This document shows positions 17,803-25,949 of a stretch of DNA of 64,000 nt, in pieces. Source of the stretch: Limibacillus halophilus (GTDB lineage Bacteria; Pseudomonadota; Alphaproteobacteria; Kiloniellales; CECT-8803); assembly GCF_014191775.1 (NCBI RefSeq), contig NZ_JACHXA010000007.1, forward strand, positions 62,001 to 126,000. The letters are read 5' to 3'. Made by a program: the position numbers and the translations under genes. Numbering within the stretch: position 1 is the stretch's first letter; each line of letters opens with the position of its first letter. Under the pieces are notes generated by a model, which did no database searches, had not been told where the DNA came from, and saw nothing but the letters and a program-made list of their open reading frames with translations.

Positions 17803-18696
17803 ATGATTGGTAAAGCAAAGCAGTTTCTCAAACCAAAGCGGTTGATGCTTTTCGTGGGCGCTTGCGCCCTCGGGTTCTCCTTCGCCGCTATGCCCTATTC
17901 TCCGGCGCTGGCAGGCCACAGCCGCCAGGACACTTCCGGCTGGAACGGCAGCCGAGATAATGATGGCAACAGGCGTGTGCAGTCACGTGACAGGTATGAG
18001 GAAAAAGACTATCCCAAGTCCCGCTCCGGTGAGAGGCGCGTTGGTAACGGCGATGAGCGACCCCGCGCCAGTGATCGCAATTACAATGACCGGGACCGTT
18101 ACAGAAACCGTACCGACCGCGCTGTCGTCAGTCGCGATGACCAGCACTACCAGCGCGACTATGACAAACGCAAAAAGTACAAGAAGTACGAGAAGCATGA
18201 TCACAACAAGCACGGCACGCACGGTCATTGGAACCAGGGGCAAGGGCACTGGAAAGACGACCACAAAAAATACAGCAAGAAGCATGCCCACAATCACGAC
18301 AGGCGCCGTTATTACAGAGATGTTGTGATCTATCGACCTCACGGGCACTGGTATTCGGGCTACGGCTATTACCGCAACGACAACGATGCCTATAAATGGT
18401 TGGCGTTCACAGCCATCACGCTAAAGCTTTTGGATAACCTCAACGAATCGCAGCAGCGCGCTCATGAACGCGCTCAGATCAACGCTGCAACAGCACCGAT
18501 TGGCGAAACCATTTACTGGCGTGAAGCCGGGGCTTATGGCTCAGTTACGCCGCTACGCGACGGAAATAGTAACTCCGGGCGTTACTGCAGAGAGTTCCAG
18601 CAGACCGTGACGATCGGCGGTCGAAACGAACAGGCTTACGGCACCGCTTGCCTGCAGCCGGATGGCAGTTGGGAGGTTGTCTCCTCCAACAACTGA
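17803..18696 (+). CDS. Secreted His/Lys/Tyr-rich protein with 17-kDa-surface-antigen-like C terminus
   Basis: 297 residues. A Sec signal peptide ends near residue 42 (SPALAG). The middle (about 45-205) is very hydrophilic and repetitive, rich in Arg, Asp, Lys, His and Tyr (EKHDHNKHGTHGHW, KKYSKKHAHNHDRRRYY, RPHGHWYSGYGYYR), a composition suggesting metal or polyanion binding. The last 70 residues (GRYCREFQQTVTIGGRNEQA, then YGTACLQPDGSWEVV) match the C-terminal domain of rickettsial-type 17 kDa surface antigens, with its Cys pair. ATG at 17803 follows GGAG at suitable distance; the longer frame from 17713 lacks a signal. Function unknown; probably periplasmic or outer-membrane associated. Confidence 0.65.
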   Translation: MIGKAKQFLKPKRLMLFVGACALGFSFAAMPYSPALAGHSRQDTSGWNGSRDNDGNRRVQSRDRYEEKDYPKSRSGERRVGNGDERPRASDRNYNDRDRYRNRTDRAVVSRDDQHYQRDYDKRKKYKKYEKHDHNKHGTHGHWNQGQGHWKDDHKKYSKKHAHNHDRRRYYRDVVIYRPHGHWYSGYGYYRNDNDAYKWLAFTAITLKLLDNLNESQQRAHERAQINAATAPIGETIYWREAGAYGSVTPLRDGNSNSGRYCREFQQTVTIGGRNEQAYGTACLQPDGSWEVVSSNN

Positions 18697-18698
18697 CT

Positions 18699-19886
18699 TC
18701 AGCGCGCCAGAGCGGTCTTCATGTTGCGGACCGCCTGGCGGATGCGCTGCTCGTTTTCAACCAAGCCCAAACGAACAAAACCCTCTCCGTACTCTCCGAA
18801 TCCGACGCCGGGGGCAACCGCGACCTTGGCTTCTGTCAGTAGGTGCTTGGAAAACTCCAGGGACCCTAAATGGGTGAAGGCCTCGGGGAGGGGGGCCCAT
18901 ACGAACATCGTTGCGGGCGGGCTCGGCGTTTCCCAACCGGCTGTACGCATTCCTTCGACAAGACAGTCACGCCGTTGTTTGTAGCGTTTCCGCATCTCGT
19001 CAACACAGTCCTGCGGGCCATTCAACGCTGCGGTAGCAGCGACCTGTACAGCGGTGAAGATGCCGTAGTCTACATAGGATTTTACACGCGCAAGCGCTGC
19101 GATCAGCTTGGGATTTCCGGCGCAAAACCCGACCCTCCATCCCGGCATGGAGTAGGTTTTCGACAGCGAGGTGAACTCTACGGCCACGTCCTTTGCGCCC
19201 GGCACCTGAAGAATGGACGGCGGCGGGCCACTCTCGAAATAGACCTCTGAATAAGCGAGATCGGAAATAATGTAGATTCCGTGCTGGCGGCAGAAGGCGA
19301 CGACCTCCTCGTAGAAGTCGAGGTCGACGACTTGGCCCGTTGGATTGGCGGGATAATTCAGAACGACAGCAAGTGGCTTGGGGACCGAATGGCGGAGTGC
19401 GCGCGACAATTGCTCGACCACCGTTGCGCTATCACCAAGCTGAAACTGCCTGATGGACGCGCCGGCGATTATGAAGCCGAATGCATGGATCGGATAGCTG
19501 GGCGAGGGGACAAGAATGATATCGCCCGGGCTCGTGATGGCTTGGGCAAGGTTCGCCAAGCCTTCCTTTGAGCCCAAGGTTACGATTACCTCTCGGTCAA
19601 AATCCAGATCGACATTGAAGCGCCGGTCGTAGTAGGCGGCGAGGGCTTTTCGCAGGCCGGGAATCCCGCGGGATTGCGAATAACGGTGGATGCGTGGATC
19701 CGACAGGGTTTCCACCAGCTTTGCCGTAACGTGCGCCGGTGGCGGCTGATCAGGGTTTCCCATGCCGAAATCGATGATGTCCTGACCGGCGGCGCGACCC
19801 GCGGCCTTCAAAGCGTTCACTTCGGCAAAAACGTATGGTGGTAGGCGCTTAATGCGATGAAACTGCTCTGCGTTATCCAATTCCAC
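18699..19886 (-). CDS. alaC: Class I/II aminotransferase, AlaC-like
   Basis: PLP-dependent aminotransferase of 395 residues, closest in appearance to AlaC/YfdZ, which makes alanine from pyruvate and glutamate. Motifs: FGMGNPDQPPP near the N terminus, NYPANPTG (carboxylate and PLP contacts), DLAYSEVYF (PLP pyridine-contacting Asp), and SLSKTYSMPGWRVGF with the Schiff-base Lys and the distal Arg. In many genomes an AlaC-like gene precedes homoserine dehydrogenase; that neighbour is not seen here. It is convergent with the surface-antigen-like gene, with only 2 bases between stops. Confidence 0.85.
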   Translation of the reverse strand: MELDNAEQFHRIKRLPPYVFAEVNALKAAGRAAGQDIIDFGMGNPDQPPPAHVTAKLVETLSDPRIHRYSQSRGIPGLRKALAAYYDRRFNVDLDFDREVIVTLGSKEGLANLAQAITSPGDIILVPSPSYPIHAFGFIIAGASIRQFQLGDSATVVEQLSRALRHSVPKPLAVVLNYPANPTGQVVDLDFYEEVVAFCRQHGIYIISDLAYSEVYFESGPPPSILQVPGAKDVAVEFTSLSKTYSMPGWRVGFCAGNPKLIAALARVKSYVDYGIFTAVQVAATAALNGPQDCVDEMRKRYKQRRDCLVEGMRTAGWETPSPPATMFVWAPLPEAFTHLGSLEFSKHLLTEAKVAVAPGVGFGEYGEGFVRLGLVENEQRIRQAVRNMKTALAR

Positions 19887-20127
19887 CTGTGGATACTCCC
19901 ATCTCAGGCTAATGACGAGGGAATCGCGCTCACCTCAAGTGGTGGCGCTCGTTCCGGCGGGCGTAGAGTTCTGCGGCAGTTTGCCCGCCGTCAAGGGCAA
20001 ACTTCGGTTGGTCCGCCTAATTTTACACGAGATGATGAAACGCACTGTGGAATTACTGGCATCCTGCAGGGGAGTCAGTTACCCTTCGGCTGAGGGGGCG
20101 CGATTGTTTCCACACAGTTTTAGGGTG

Positions 20128-20210
20128 TTCGGATTTGGCGCGGCCGAAAGAGTTTACCTCCTTGCCGGGAGGAAGGGCGGCCACGGATTTACTGGGCCGC
20201 CCTCTTTTTT
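20128..20210 (+). ncRNA. Candidate structured small RNA
   Basis: Three successive inverted repeats on the plus strand: TTCGG...CCGAA (about 20128-20148), CCTCC...GGAGG (about 20158-20172), and AGGGCGGCC...GGCCGCCCT (20174-20203) followed by TCTTTTTT. The order of hairpins ending in a terminator, with no coding gene on that strand, is what an intergenic sRNA or an antisense RNA to the downstream end of the iron-linked gene would look like. No known RNA family is recognised and no promoter is convincing. Confidence 0.3.
20174..20210 (+). terminator. Intrinsic terminator, plus-strand orientation
   Basis: Perfect 9-base stem AGGGCGGCC / GGCCGCCCT with a 12-base loop, then C and TTTTTT at 20205-20210. 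The T-run is on the plus strand; in the minus direction only TTCC follows the stem, so it would be a weak terminator for the gene ending at 20215. Confidence 0.7.
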
Positions 20211-20214
20211 CCAT

Positions 20215-21036
20215 TCAATCCTTAAGGCTTAAAGCGGCGATTTCAATGCGTGCCGCCGCGCCATATAGAGCCGATGGGTCCATAGTCGCCTGTACCGGTG
20301 GGACCACCGACGGCCACGCCGGCTTGATGGCCGCAATCTGCTCTTTGATCTCAGCGACCAAAGAGGTGTCCGCATCGGATTGGGCGAGCAGATCGGTCAA
20401 GGCTTCGGCGATGCGAGTAAAGCCCAAAGCGTCCTGATACTCGTGCCCATTGACAATCTTGCCGTCATCAACGCCCTCGTCGTATTCCTCCGCGGCGGTG
20501 TGGATGAGGTCGTAGATCACCTCGGCGATTTCATCAGCAGGTTGAGGGCCCGCGGCAGCTTCAGCGCGCGTGATAGCCTCAAGAACGGCTGCATAGGCTG
20601 CTTGAACCTTAGCATTATCGGCTTGGTTTTCCACCAACGTGGCCAGGGTTTCCAGTTCCTCCTCGAACCCCGGAGCGCCGCGATCCTTCAAGGCATCTTC
20701 CATCGACTCATACAACTCATCCTCGGGGTGCTTCATGTGCGTTGCGGCATTGGCAAGTTCCCCCAGACCGTACAGTTCGACACCAACGCTCAAGTGGCCG
20801 CGCATAAGACCAAGCTGTGTCAGGTAAGCGGAGTCCGAATGGCTAAGCTCACCACCTTCGCCGCCTTCTCCAGCCTCTCCCGCTTCGCCGGATGCCAACT
20901 GAACTTTGCTCCAGACAGTGTCTCGTGACCGCTCTGTGTTATCTGGTGTATCGCCGGCAAGAGCCGCGGTCGCTAACGAGGTGCTGGCGAGAAGTGCGGC
21001 ACCTAGGCCGACCCAGACTTTGTTCCTAATAACCAT
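20215..21036 (-). CDS. Uncharacterised acidic periplasmic protein, probably iron-regulated
   Basis: 273 residues with a Sec signal peptide (cleavage near ATAALA-GDT). The mature protein is strongly acidic and mostly helical. It has a curious GEAGEAGEGGEGGE run near residue 50 and a HMKHPEDELYESMEDAL stretch that could bind metal. I do not recognise a named family. ATG at 21036 is preferred over GTG at 21039 because of an upstream AAGGA. It is divergent from a PiuC-like iron-dependent hydroxylase, and a Fur/Irr-type box lies between them, so a role in periplasmic iron handling is inferred. Confidence 0.65.
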   Translation of the reverse strand: MVIRNKVWVGLGAALLASTSLATAALAGDTPDNTERSRDTVWSKVQLASGEAGEAGEGGEGGELSHSDSAYLTQLGLMRGHLSVGVELYGLGELANAATHMKHPEDELYESMEDALKDRGAPGFEEELETLATLVENQADNAKVQAAYAAVLEAITRAEAAAGPQPADEIAEVIYDLIHTAAEEYDEGVDDGKIVNGHEYQDALGFTRIAEALTDLLAQSDADTSLVAEIKEQIAAIKPAWPSVVPPVQATMDPSALYGAAARIEIAALSLKD

Positions 21037-21103
21037 CACTAAATCCTTTGGCAGAGTGTTTCTGTTGCCGCTTGCACCGCGGCGTTGAAAGCACTAACTT
21101 AGA

Positions 21104-21124
21104 TGCGAATGATTATCAATAGCA
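21104..21124. promoter_or_regulatory. Fur/Irr-type iron-responsive box
   Basis: 21-base near-palindrome beginning TGCGAATGAT and ending ATCAATAGCA, centred between two divergent genes. It resembles alphaproteobacterial Fur-family sites (TGC-AAT-AT-ATT-GCA) and contains the classical ATGATTATCA core. One of the two flanking genes is a PiuC-like protein, a family usually repressed by iron, which supports the call. Confidence 0.65.
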
Positions 21125-21136
21125 AATAATGCTCCT

Positions 21137-21799
21137 ATGATTCTGCAACTTGGTGAAGTCGTTTCCGCTCCTGTCCGGGGCGCCTTACAAGCCGCTATGG
21201 CAAAGTCGGAGATGTTTGAAGACGGCGCGAAAACCGCCGGTTGGCGTGCGCGTGAACGCAAAAACAACCTGCAAGCAGGCAAAACAGCCCTGGCATCGGG
21301 GGCAATAAAGAAGGTGGAGAAGGCGTTGCTGGAAAATACGCTTTTCCTGTCTGCTGCCCGTCCGAAAGAGATCGTCCGGATATTGCTCAGTCGATATGAG
21401 GTGGGCATGCATTATGGCGCACATGTGGATGACGCGGTCATGGCGGGGCGCCGTACCGACCTTTCCTTTACGCTGTTTCTGGCTGATCCGGAAAGCTACG
21501 ACGGCGGTGCGTTGGTTATTGATCGGACGGAGGGTGAACGAGCCTTCAAGCTGCCGGCTGGTCACTTGCTTCTCTATCCCTCGACGACGTTGCATAGGGT
21601 CGAACCGGTAACCCGTGGATCACGATTGGCGGCCGTTGGTTGGGTCCGCAGTCTTATCCGCGACGATGCTCAGCGAGAACTTCTCTTTGACCTGGATCAA
21701 GCAGCGGTCTTGCTTCGCAGTGAAGCGGGGCGCGACGCGGCCATCGATCTAGTGCTCAAGACGCGCAGCAATCTGCTTCGCCGTTGGGTGGATGATTGA
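21137..21799 (+). CDS. piuC: Fe(II)/2-oxoglutarate dioxygenase, PiuC/PKHD-type hydroxylase
   Basis: 220-residue cytoplasmic iron-dependent hydroxylase of the PiuC/YbiX family. Iron ligands are His96 and Asp98 (YGAHVDDAVM) and His153 (STTLHRVEPVTRGSR), with Arg163 for 2-oxoglutarate. The N terminus (MILQLGEVVSAP) and the RSLIRDDAQRELLFDLDQA segment are characteristic. Family members sit beside TonB siderophore receptors and are iron-repressed; the target is not established. Here no TonB receptor is visible; the partner is instead the divergent acidic periplasmic protein, with a Fur/Irr-type box in between. Confidence 0.87.
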   Translation: MILQLGEVVSAPVRGALQAAMAKSEMFEDGAKTAGWRARERKNNLQAGKTALASGAIKKVEKALLENTLFLSAARPKEIVRILLSRYEVGMHYGAHVDDAVMAGRRTDLSFTLFLADPESYDGGALVIDRTEGERAFKLPAGHLLLYPSTTLHRVEPVTRGSRLAAVGWVRSLIRDDAQRELLFDLDQAAVLLRSEAGRDAAIDLVLKTRSNLLRRWVDD

Positions 21800-21835
21800 A
21801 GCGCTGGCGCGTCGCCCGCCGCGGTCCTGTTGGGA

Positions 21836-22606
21836 TCAGAGTATCTGCGACAGGAATTCCTTGGTGCGCGGGTCGCGTGGATTGGCAAAGAATTCCTTCG
21901 GCGGGCCGTCCTCTACGATGATGCCGCGATCGGTAAAGTACATATGATCGGCGATCTCGCGTGCAAAGCCCATTTCGTGTGTGACCAACAAGCAGGTCAT
22001 ACCCTCCTCGGCCAGTTGACGGATGGTGACAAGGACCTCCTTCACGGTTTCCGGGTCAAGGGCTGCCGTCACCTCATCAAAGAGCATCACGTCCGGACTC
22101 ATGGCGAGTGAGCGGGCGATGGCCACGCGCTGCTGTTGCCCACCGGAAAGCTCGCCTGGATACTGCAACTCCTTGCCCTCAAGCCTCACCTTTTTCAGCA
22201 AACGATAGGCTCGCTCCTCGACCTCCTTGCGGTTCTGCTTCAAGACGATGGTGGGCGCCATCATGACATTCTGCAAAGCCGTGCGATGAGGAAAGAGGTT
22301 GTATTGCTGGAAAACCATGCCGACCTTGCGCCGCAGCGCGAGCTTATCCAATCGAGGATTGTTGACCTCCTGGCCTTCAACCTTGATTGAGCCCTGGTTG
22401 ATGGGTACCAGCGCGTTGATGCAGCGAAGCAATGTCGATTTGCCGGATCCCGACGGCCCGATAATACAAATCACATCGCCCTTTCGAACATTCATCGAGA
22501 CACCCTTTAGCACCTCCACGGCTCCAAAGGACTTATGCACATCCGAGACTTCGATGATCGGTTGGTCCGGGCTCCAGGCGCTTGCTGTGGCCATGGCGGT
22601 CATCAC
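21836..22606 (-). CDS. Polar amino-acid ABC transporter ATP-binding protein (GlnQ-like)
   Basis: 256-residue ATPase: Walker A GPSGSGKST, Q-loop VFQQYNLFPHRTALQNVMMAP, signature LSGGQQQRVAIARSL, Walker B VMLFDEVTAALDPE, switch VTHEMGFAREIADHMYF. The aspartate-glutamate to valine variation (DEVTAALD) is common in this family. It is the last gene of the minus-strand operon running from 25244: binding protein, two permeases, ATPase. 12 bases separate it from the upstream permease gene. Confidence 0.9.
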   Translation of the reverse strand: MMTAMATASAWSPDQPIIEVSDVHKSFGAVEVLKGVSMNVRKGDVICIIGPSGSGKSTLLRCINALVPINQGSIKVEGQEVNNPRLDKLALRRKVGMVFQQYNLFPHRTALQNVMMAPTIVLKQNRKEVEERAYRLLKKVRLEGKELQYPGELSGGQQQRVAIARSLAMSPDVMLFDEVTAALDPETVKEVLVTIRQLAEEGMTCLLVTHEMGFAREIADHMYFTDRGIIVEDGPPKEFFANPRDPRTKEFLSQIL

Positions 22607-22618
22607 TCCTGTTTCATC

Positions 22619-23524
22619 CTAAAGCTTTACCTGGAAGCGCTGCTCCAAGCGCACGGTGAAGCGGGCAATGGGGTAGCAGTAAACAAAAAAGCACAACAAC
22701 ACGAAGCTGTAGATCGGGATCAAGAGGTCCGGTCGATCTTCGGCCGCCAGCACGCGTCCAGCCTGCGTCATCATCTCCGATACGCCAACGATCGAGGCCA
22801 GCACGGTAGCCATGGTCAAGATCGCATAGAGGTTCATCCAAGGCGGCAGCATACGCTTGACGCATTGTGGCAGAATGATCTGCCAAAGCGTCTGCCGTCT
22901 TGAGAATGCGAGCGATTCAGAAGCCTCCCACTGACCCGACGGGATGGAGGCGATGGCGCCACGGACGATCTCCGATACGTTGGCCATCACAGGCAGTGCC
23001 AAGCCAATGGTTGCTTTGATCCAATCGGGGAAGGGTATGACCAATCCGCCGAGGCGAAACTCGAAGGGCAGCAGGAACATGCAGTAAAACAGCAACACCA
23101 ACCAAGGCGCATTTCGGAAGAACTGCGTGACCAACCAGGAGCCCTGGCGCACCGGCAGCAGCAACGAGATCTGCATCAGGCCAAGACTGGTCCCTACCAG
23201 CGTGCCAATCGCCATCGCCATGAAGGAAATAAGAATGTTGAAGCCGAAGCCTGTAAGGAGCACTGGCAGCCACTTGAAAATCACTTCGTAGGCCGGTTGG
23301 CGCGCGTCACCGCTCTGCGCCGCTGCAACCCCTGACGAAAGAACCAAAATAGCAAGCAGCCAAAGCCCGTGTTTTGCCGTTAGACGCGGCAGGAAACCGC
23401 CGACCAGCCGATCACGTTCCGCTTGTTGTTGGAGCCGTTGCGCAGCGGGCAGCAGCACCGGCAGATCGGTGCCGCCGGTTCGAAGTGCGGGGTGGTCGAA
23501 AGGAGTCTTCATCAAACACTTCAT
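22619..23524 (-). CDS. Polar amino-acid ABC transporter permease
   Basis: Membrane subunit of 301 residues in the HisM/GlnP family. The hydrophilic N terminus of about 45 residues is followed by a hydrophobic segment, a short periplasmic stretch (AAAQSGDARQPAYEVIFKW) and the conserved permease core; the coupling loop is WEASESLAFSRRQTLWQIILPQ. The open frame runs up to 23653, but ATG at 23524 overlaps the upstream stop as ATGA, so the longer form is rejected. The extra N-terminal segment makes it longer than typical 220-240 residue members. Confidence 0.87.
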   Translation of the reverse strand: MKCLMKTPFDHPALRTGGTDLPVLLPAAQRLQQQAERDRLVGGFLPRLTAKHGLWLLAILVLSSGVAAAQSGDARQPAYEVIFKWLPVLLTGFGFNILISFMAMAIGTLVGTSLGLMQISLLLPVRQGSWLVTQFFRNAPWLVLLFYCMFLLPFEFRLGGLVIPFPDWIKATIGLALPVMANVSEIVRGAIASIPSGQWEASESLAFSRRQTLWQIILPQCVKRMLPPWMNLYAILTMATVLASIVGVSEMMTQAGRVLAAEDRPDLLIPIYSFVLLCFFVYCYPIARFTVRLEQRFQVKL

Positions 23525-24273
23525 TGGCCGAACCCCGGTAATCGCATGGCGCGTTCCCAACGATGCATGCCCATCACAAGAACGCCCACGAGGAGAACAT
23601 AAGCGACCAGCAAGAAGGTCATCATCTCCGGTACGTTTACCGAGTCGGACCAAATCTGGTTCGCCATGTAGAGCATCTCGGGAACAGCGATGGCATAGGC
23701 CAGCGTCGTTGTCTTCACTAGATTGACGAGATTATTGTTCAGCGCCGGCAGGCAAACCCTGAAGGCCAACGGCATGACAATGTAAATGTAAATCTGCAGC
23801 CGGTTGAAACCCAACGCCTCAGCCGCCTCGACGGTCGACTCCGGGACCGCTTCGATACCCGAACGGAAGATTTCGACATTGAAGGCGCCGGCAAAGAACG
23901 ACAGCGAGATAACCGCCCAGGTGAAGTTGTCCAGCATAGGCTCTTGAAAACCGAAACGGTTCTCAACCGTGGGCAGGAGGCTGCCGATGGCGAAATAGAA
24001 AAAGTAAAGCTGAACGAGCGGCGGCGTATTGCGGAAAAACTGAATATAGCCCTGCACGACCCGACGGGTCCAAACCAACTTGGACCCTTGAAGCCAGGCG
24101 CCGACAAGACCGATTACGATCGAGAAGGCGAGGCAGATCAGAGAGATGTAGACGCTGTTCAGGAATCCTCGGGCTAAGCGATTCCTGTCGAAGGAATCGT
24201 AAATGAACGTCAGGTTTATCCCGGTCTCCCGGTACAACTCCTGCGCCCAGTCAAATAGCCACTGCATGTCCAT
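23521..24273 (-). CDS. Polar amino-acid ABC transporter permease
   Basis: 250-residue permease with the family signature near the N terminus (NSVYISLICLAFSIVIGLVGAW, FFRNTPPLVQLYFFYF) and the coupling loop VEAAEALGFNRLQIYIYIVMPLA. Couples by a 4-base overlap to the next permease gene. The RNTPPLVQ motif is typical for amino-acid permeases of the His/Glu/Arg class. Confidence 0.88.
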   Translation of the reverse strand: MDMQWLFDWAQELYRETGINLTFIYDSFDRNRLARGFLNSVYISLICLAFSIVIGLVGAWLQGSKLVWTRRVVQGYIQFFRNTPPLVQLYFFYFAIGSLLPTVENRFGFQEPMLDNFTWAVISLSFFAGAFNVEIFRSGIEAVPESTVEAAEALGFNRLQIYIYIVMPLAFRVCLPALNNNLVNLVKTTTLAYAIAVPEMLYMANQIWSDSVNVPEMMTFLLVAYVLLVGVLVMGMHRWERAMRLPGFGQ

Positions 24274-24360
24274 CCAATAACTCGCCGCTGTTATAATTAA
24301 GCAAGCCTAACGGTCGTCCTTGCCTGCACAGGTCGGGCGGTGCTTGAAGGTGGGGCGGCA

Positions 24361-24387
24361 AGGGTGACGCTATCGCTGCGTCACCCT
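24361..24387. terminator. Stem-loop between binding-protein and permease genes
   Basis: A perfect 10-base inverted repeat (AGGGTGACGC / GCGTCACCCT) with a 7-base loop lies in the 167-base gap after the binding-protein gene. No U-tract follows on the minus strand, so it is more likely an mRNA-stabilising or attenuating structure than a full terminator. Confidence 0.6.
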
Positions 24388-24440
24388 CTCGATTGACCGC
24401 CTTAAAAGCCGTGCAAGCGAATCAAGGTGCCGTAAGGAAG

Positions 24441-25244
24441 TTACTTCAGCTTGTCGTGCATGGTCTTGGCGAAAGGCGTGTTCGGAACACCGTACTTCGT
24501 CTCAAGCTCAAGGATACGCCCAGAAGCGTGCCATGATGTGATCATCTCGCTCATGAGGTCGTAAAAGGCCTGTTCACCCTTGGCGACGGCCAGGCCCCAA
24601 GGGGCGTCATCAATGGTCTCGAGGGGCATCTCGAAGTCGGCCCACTCAGGCTCGTTCAGCTTCGATACAATGAAGGAATCGTCATAGACGAATGCCAGGC
24701 AGCTGCCTTGTCCCAATGCCGTGAGTGCTTCGGAGGTGCCTTTGAAGGCGACGATCTGCGCGCCGAATTCTTCCTCGGTCTTGCGATTGTAGAAAGCGCC
24801 CTGAATACCGCAGACCGGAAGGCCCTTCAGGTCTTCCCATTTCTTGAAGCCGGCTTTTTTGACCGCCAGAACATTTGTGCCGGAGGAGTAGTAGTTGGGC
24901 TCCACAATATAGACCACTTCGCGGCGGTCGGGCCGATCTGTCATGGTGGCGATCATCAGATCGATCTTGCCCTGCTCAAGGAACTGCATGCGGTTGGATG
25001 ACACAACCGGCACCAACTCCAGCGCGACACCAAGCTTGTCAGCAACGTCCTGTGCCAATTCGGGCTCAATACCGATGATCTTTCCGTCTTCGTTGAGGTA
25101 GCCGTAGGGCTTGTAGTCGGCTTTGACGCCGACAATCAGCTTACCGCGCGCCTTGATCTGCTCGATCGCATCCGCGGCAGCCTGTGTTGTCAGGCCGGCC
25201 GTAAGGAAAGCGGCAGCCAGCAGTAATCCCAGGAATTTTTTCAT
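24441..25244 (-). CDS. Periplasmic amino-acid-binding protein (ABC)
   Basis: Substrate-binding protein of bacterial family 3, 267 residues, with Sec signal MKKFLGLLLAAAFLTAGLTTQAA cut into residues 1-24. The mature region shows the family pattern: GKLIVGVKADYKPYGYLNEDGKIIGIEPELAQDVA given in two parts (VGVKADYKPYG; GIEPELAQDVA), then DLMIATMTDRPDRREVVYIV. A cysteine pair (LPVCGIQGAFY, GQGSCLAFVYDD) may form a disulphide. ATG at 25244 follows GGGAGAG. Ligand is a polar amino acid or opine-like compound, not determinable here. Confidence 0.88.
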   Translation of the reverse strand: MKKFLGLLLAAAFLTAGLTTQAAADAIEQIKARGKLIVGVKADYKPYGYLNEDGKIIGIEPELAQDVADKLGVALELVPVVSSNRMQFLEQGKIDLMIATMTDRPDRREVVYIVEPNYYSSGTNVLAVKKAGFKKWEDLKGLPVCGIQGAFYNRKTEEEFGAQIVAFKGTSEALTALGQGSCLAFVYDDSFIVSKLNEPEWADFEMPLETIDDAPWGLAVAKGEQAFYDLMSEMITSWHASGRILELETKYGVPNTPFAKTMHDKLK

Positions 25245-25325
25245 TTCAACTCTCTCCCTATCTATCACTCGTATCCCGTCTAGAGCGAGATCTTGCTGGA
25301 CGGTACATGGACCAAGGCCGTTTTT

Positions 25326-25853
25326 CTAGCCCTCAGGCGGTGGTTTCTGATTCTCCAGGTCACTCCGAGCGCGGCTGAACCGGGAAAACGAGCGGTAACT
25401 CTTGCTTGGTCCCGTGACGCAGTGCGTGATGTAGAAACAGCCGTCCGAGCGGAAGGTATAGCGGCTTCGATAGCGGTCTGGTGGACAGCAATGCTCGGCC
25501 ATACCGGTCAGGCCGCCACCCAAAAGGGGCGTCAGGCGAACTTCTTGAAAAAGCCGGTCCGGCGACTGGTCGTAGTAAACGGCAAAGCCGTCGCCGAGCG
25601 CCCGGAACAAATAGCTGCGCGATGCCTGAAAGGATTCGCCATTCTTCAGCTTTAGGCATCCCTGTTCGACATACCGCAGGCGATCTGCGTCAAGCCGCAC
25701 GACATGGGCTTTGCCCTCCATCCCGGCGATGCCGGGAATGCGCCGCTTGAGGGTCCAGTCTCCGGCAAGAGTCTCGAAAACAGCGCCAACGCCTCCCCAT
25801 GCATCGAGGGATGCCGTTGTCGGTGGCCTATAAAATTTAAAGCTAACCGTCAT
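25326..25853 (-). CDS. DUF6314-family protein
   Basis: A 175-residue protein whose features match the DUF6314 family: LAGDWTLKRRIPG near the start, a YVEQGCLKL beta segment, FQASRSYLFRA, HCCPPDRYRSRYTF and CVTGPSKSYRSFSRF near the end. The fold is probably a lipocalin-like barrel; no function is established. The ATG at 25853 is chosen since the longer frame to 26090 adds a low-quality N terminus that runs under the divergent AraC gene. Downstream of it lies the start region of the amino-acid ABC operon. Confidence 0.65.
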   Translation of the reverse strand: MTVSFKFYRPPTTASLDAWGGVGAVFETLAGDWTLKRRIPGIAGMEGKAHVVRLDADRLRYVEQGCLKLKNGESFQASRSYLFRALGDGFAVYYDQSPDRLFQEVRLTPLLGGGLTGMAEHCCPPDRYRSRYTFRSDGCFYITHCVTGPSKSYRSFSRFSRARSDLENQKPPPEG

Positions 25854-25949
25854 CACGCCGAAGCATGCGACCGGGACCGCATTCCGGCAAGGCGGATAGA
25901 ATCCTTGAAATGAGAATAGTGCGAGGGATAATTTGCAGATACACCCAAA

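Larger units (their letters stand above)
19887..20214. other. Intergenic region containing a plus-strand terminator
   Basis: About 330 bases upstream of the minus-strand aminotransferase gene and downstream of the minus-strand gene at 20215. Short plus-strand frames run through it but lack ribosome sites and family features. Its right end holds three consecutive hairpins, the last being a terminator oriented for plus-strand RNA although no plus-strand gene is present. Confidence 0.5.
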
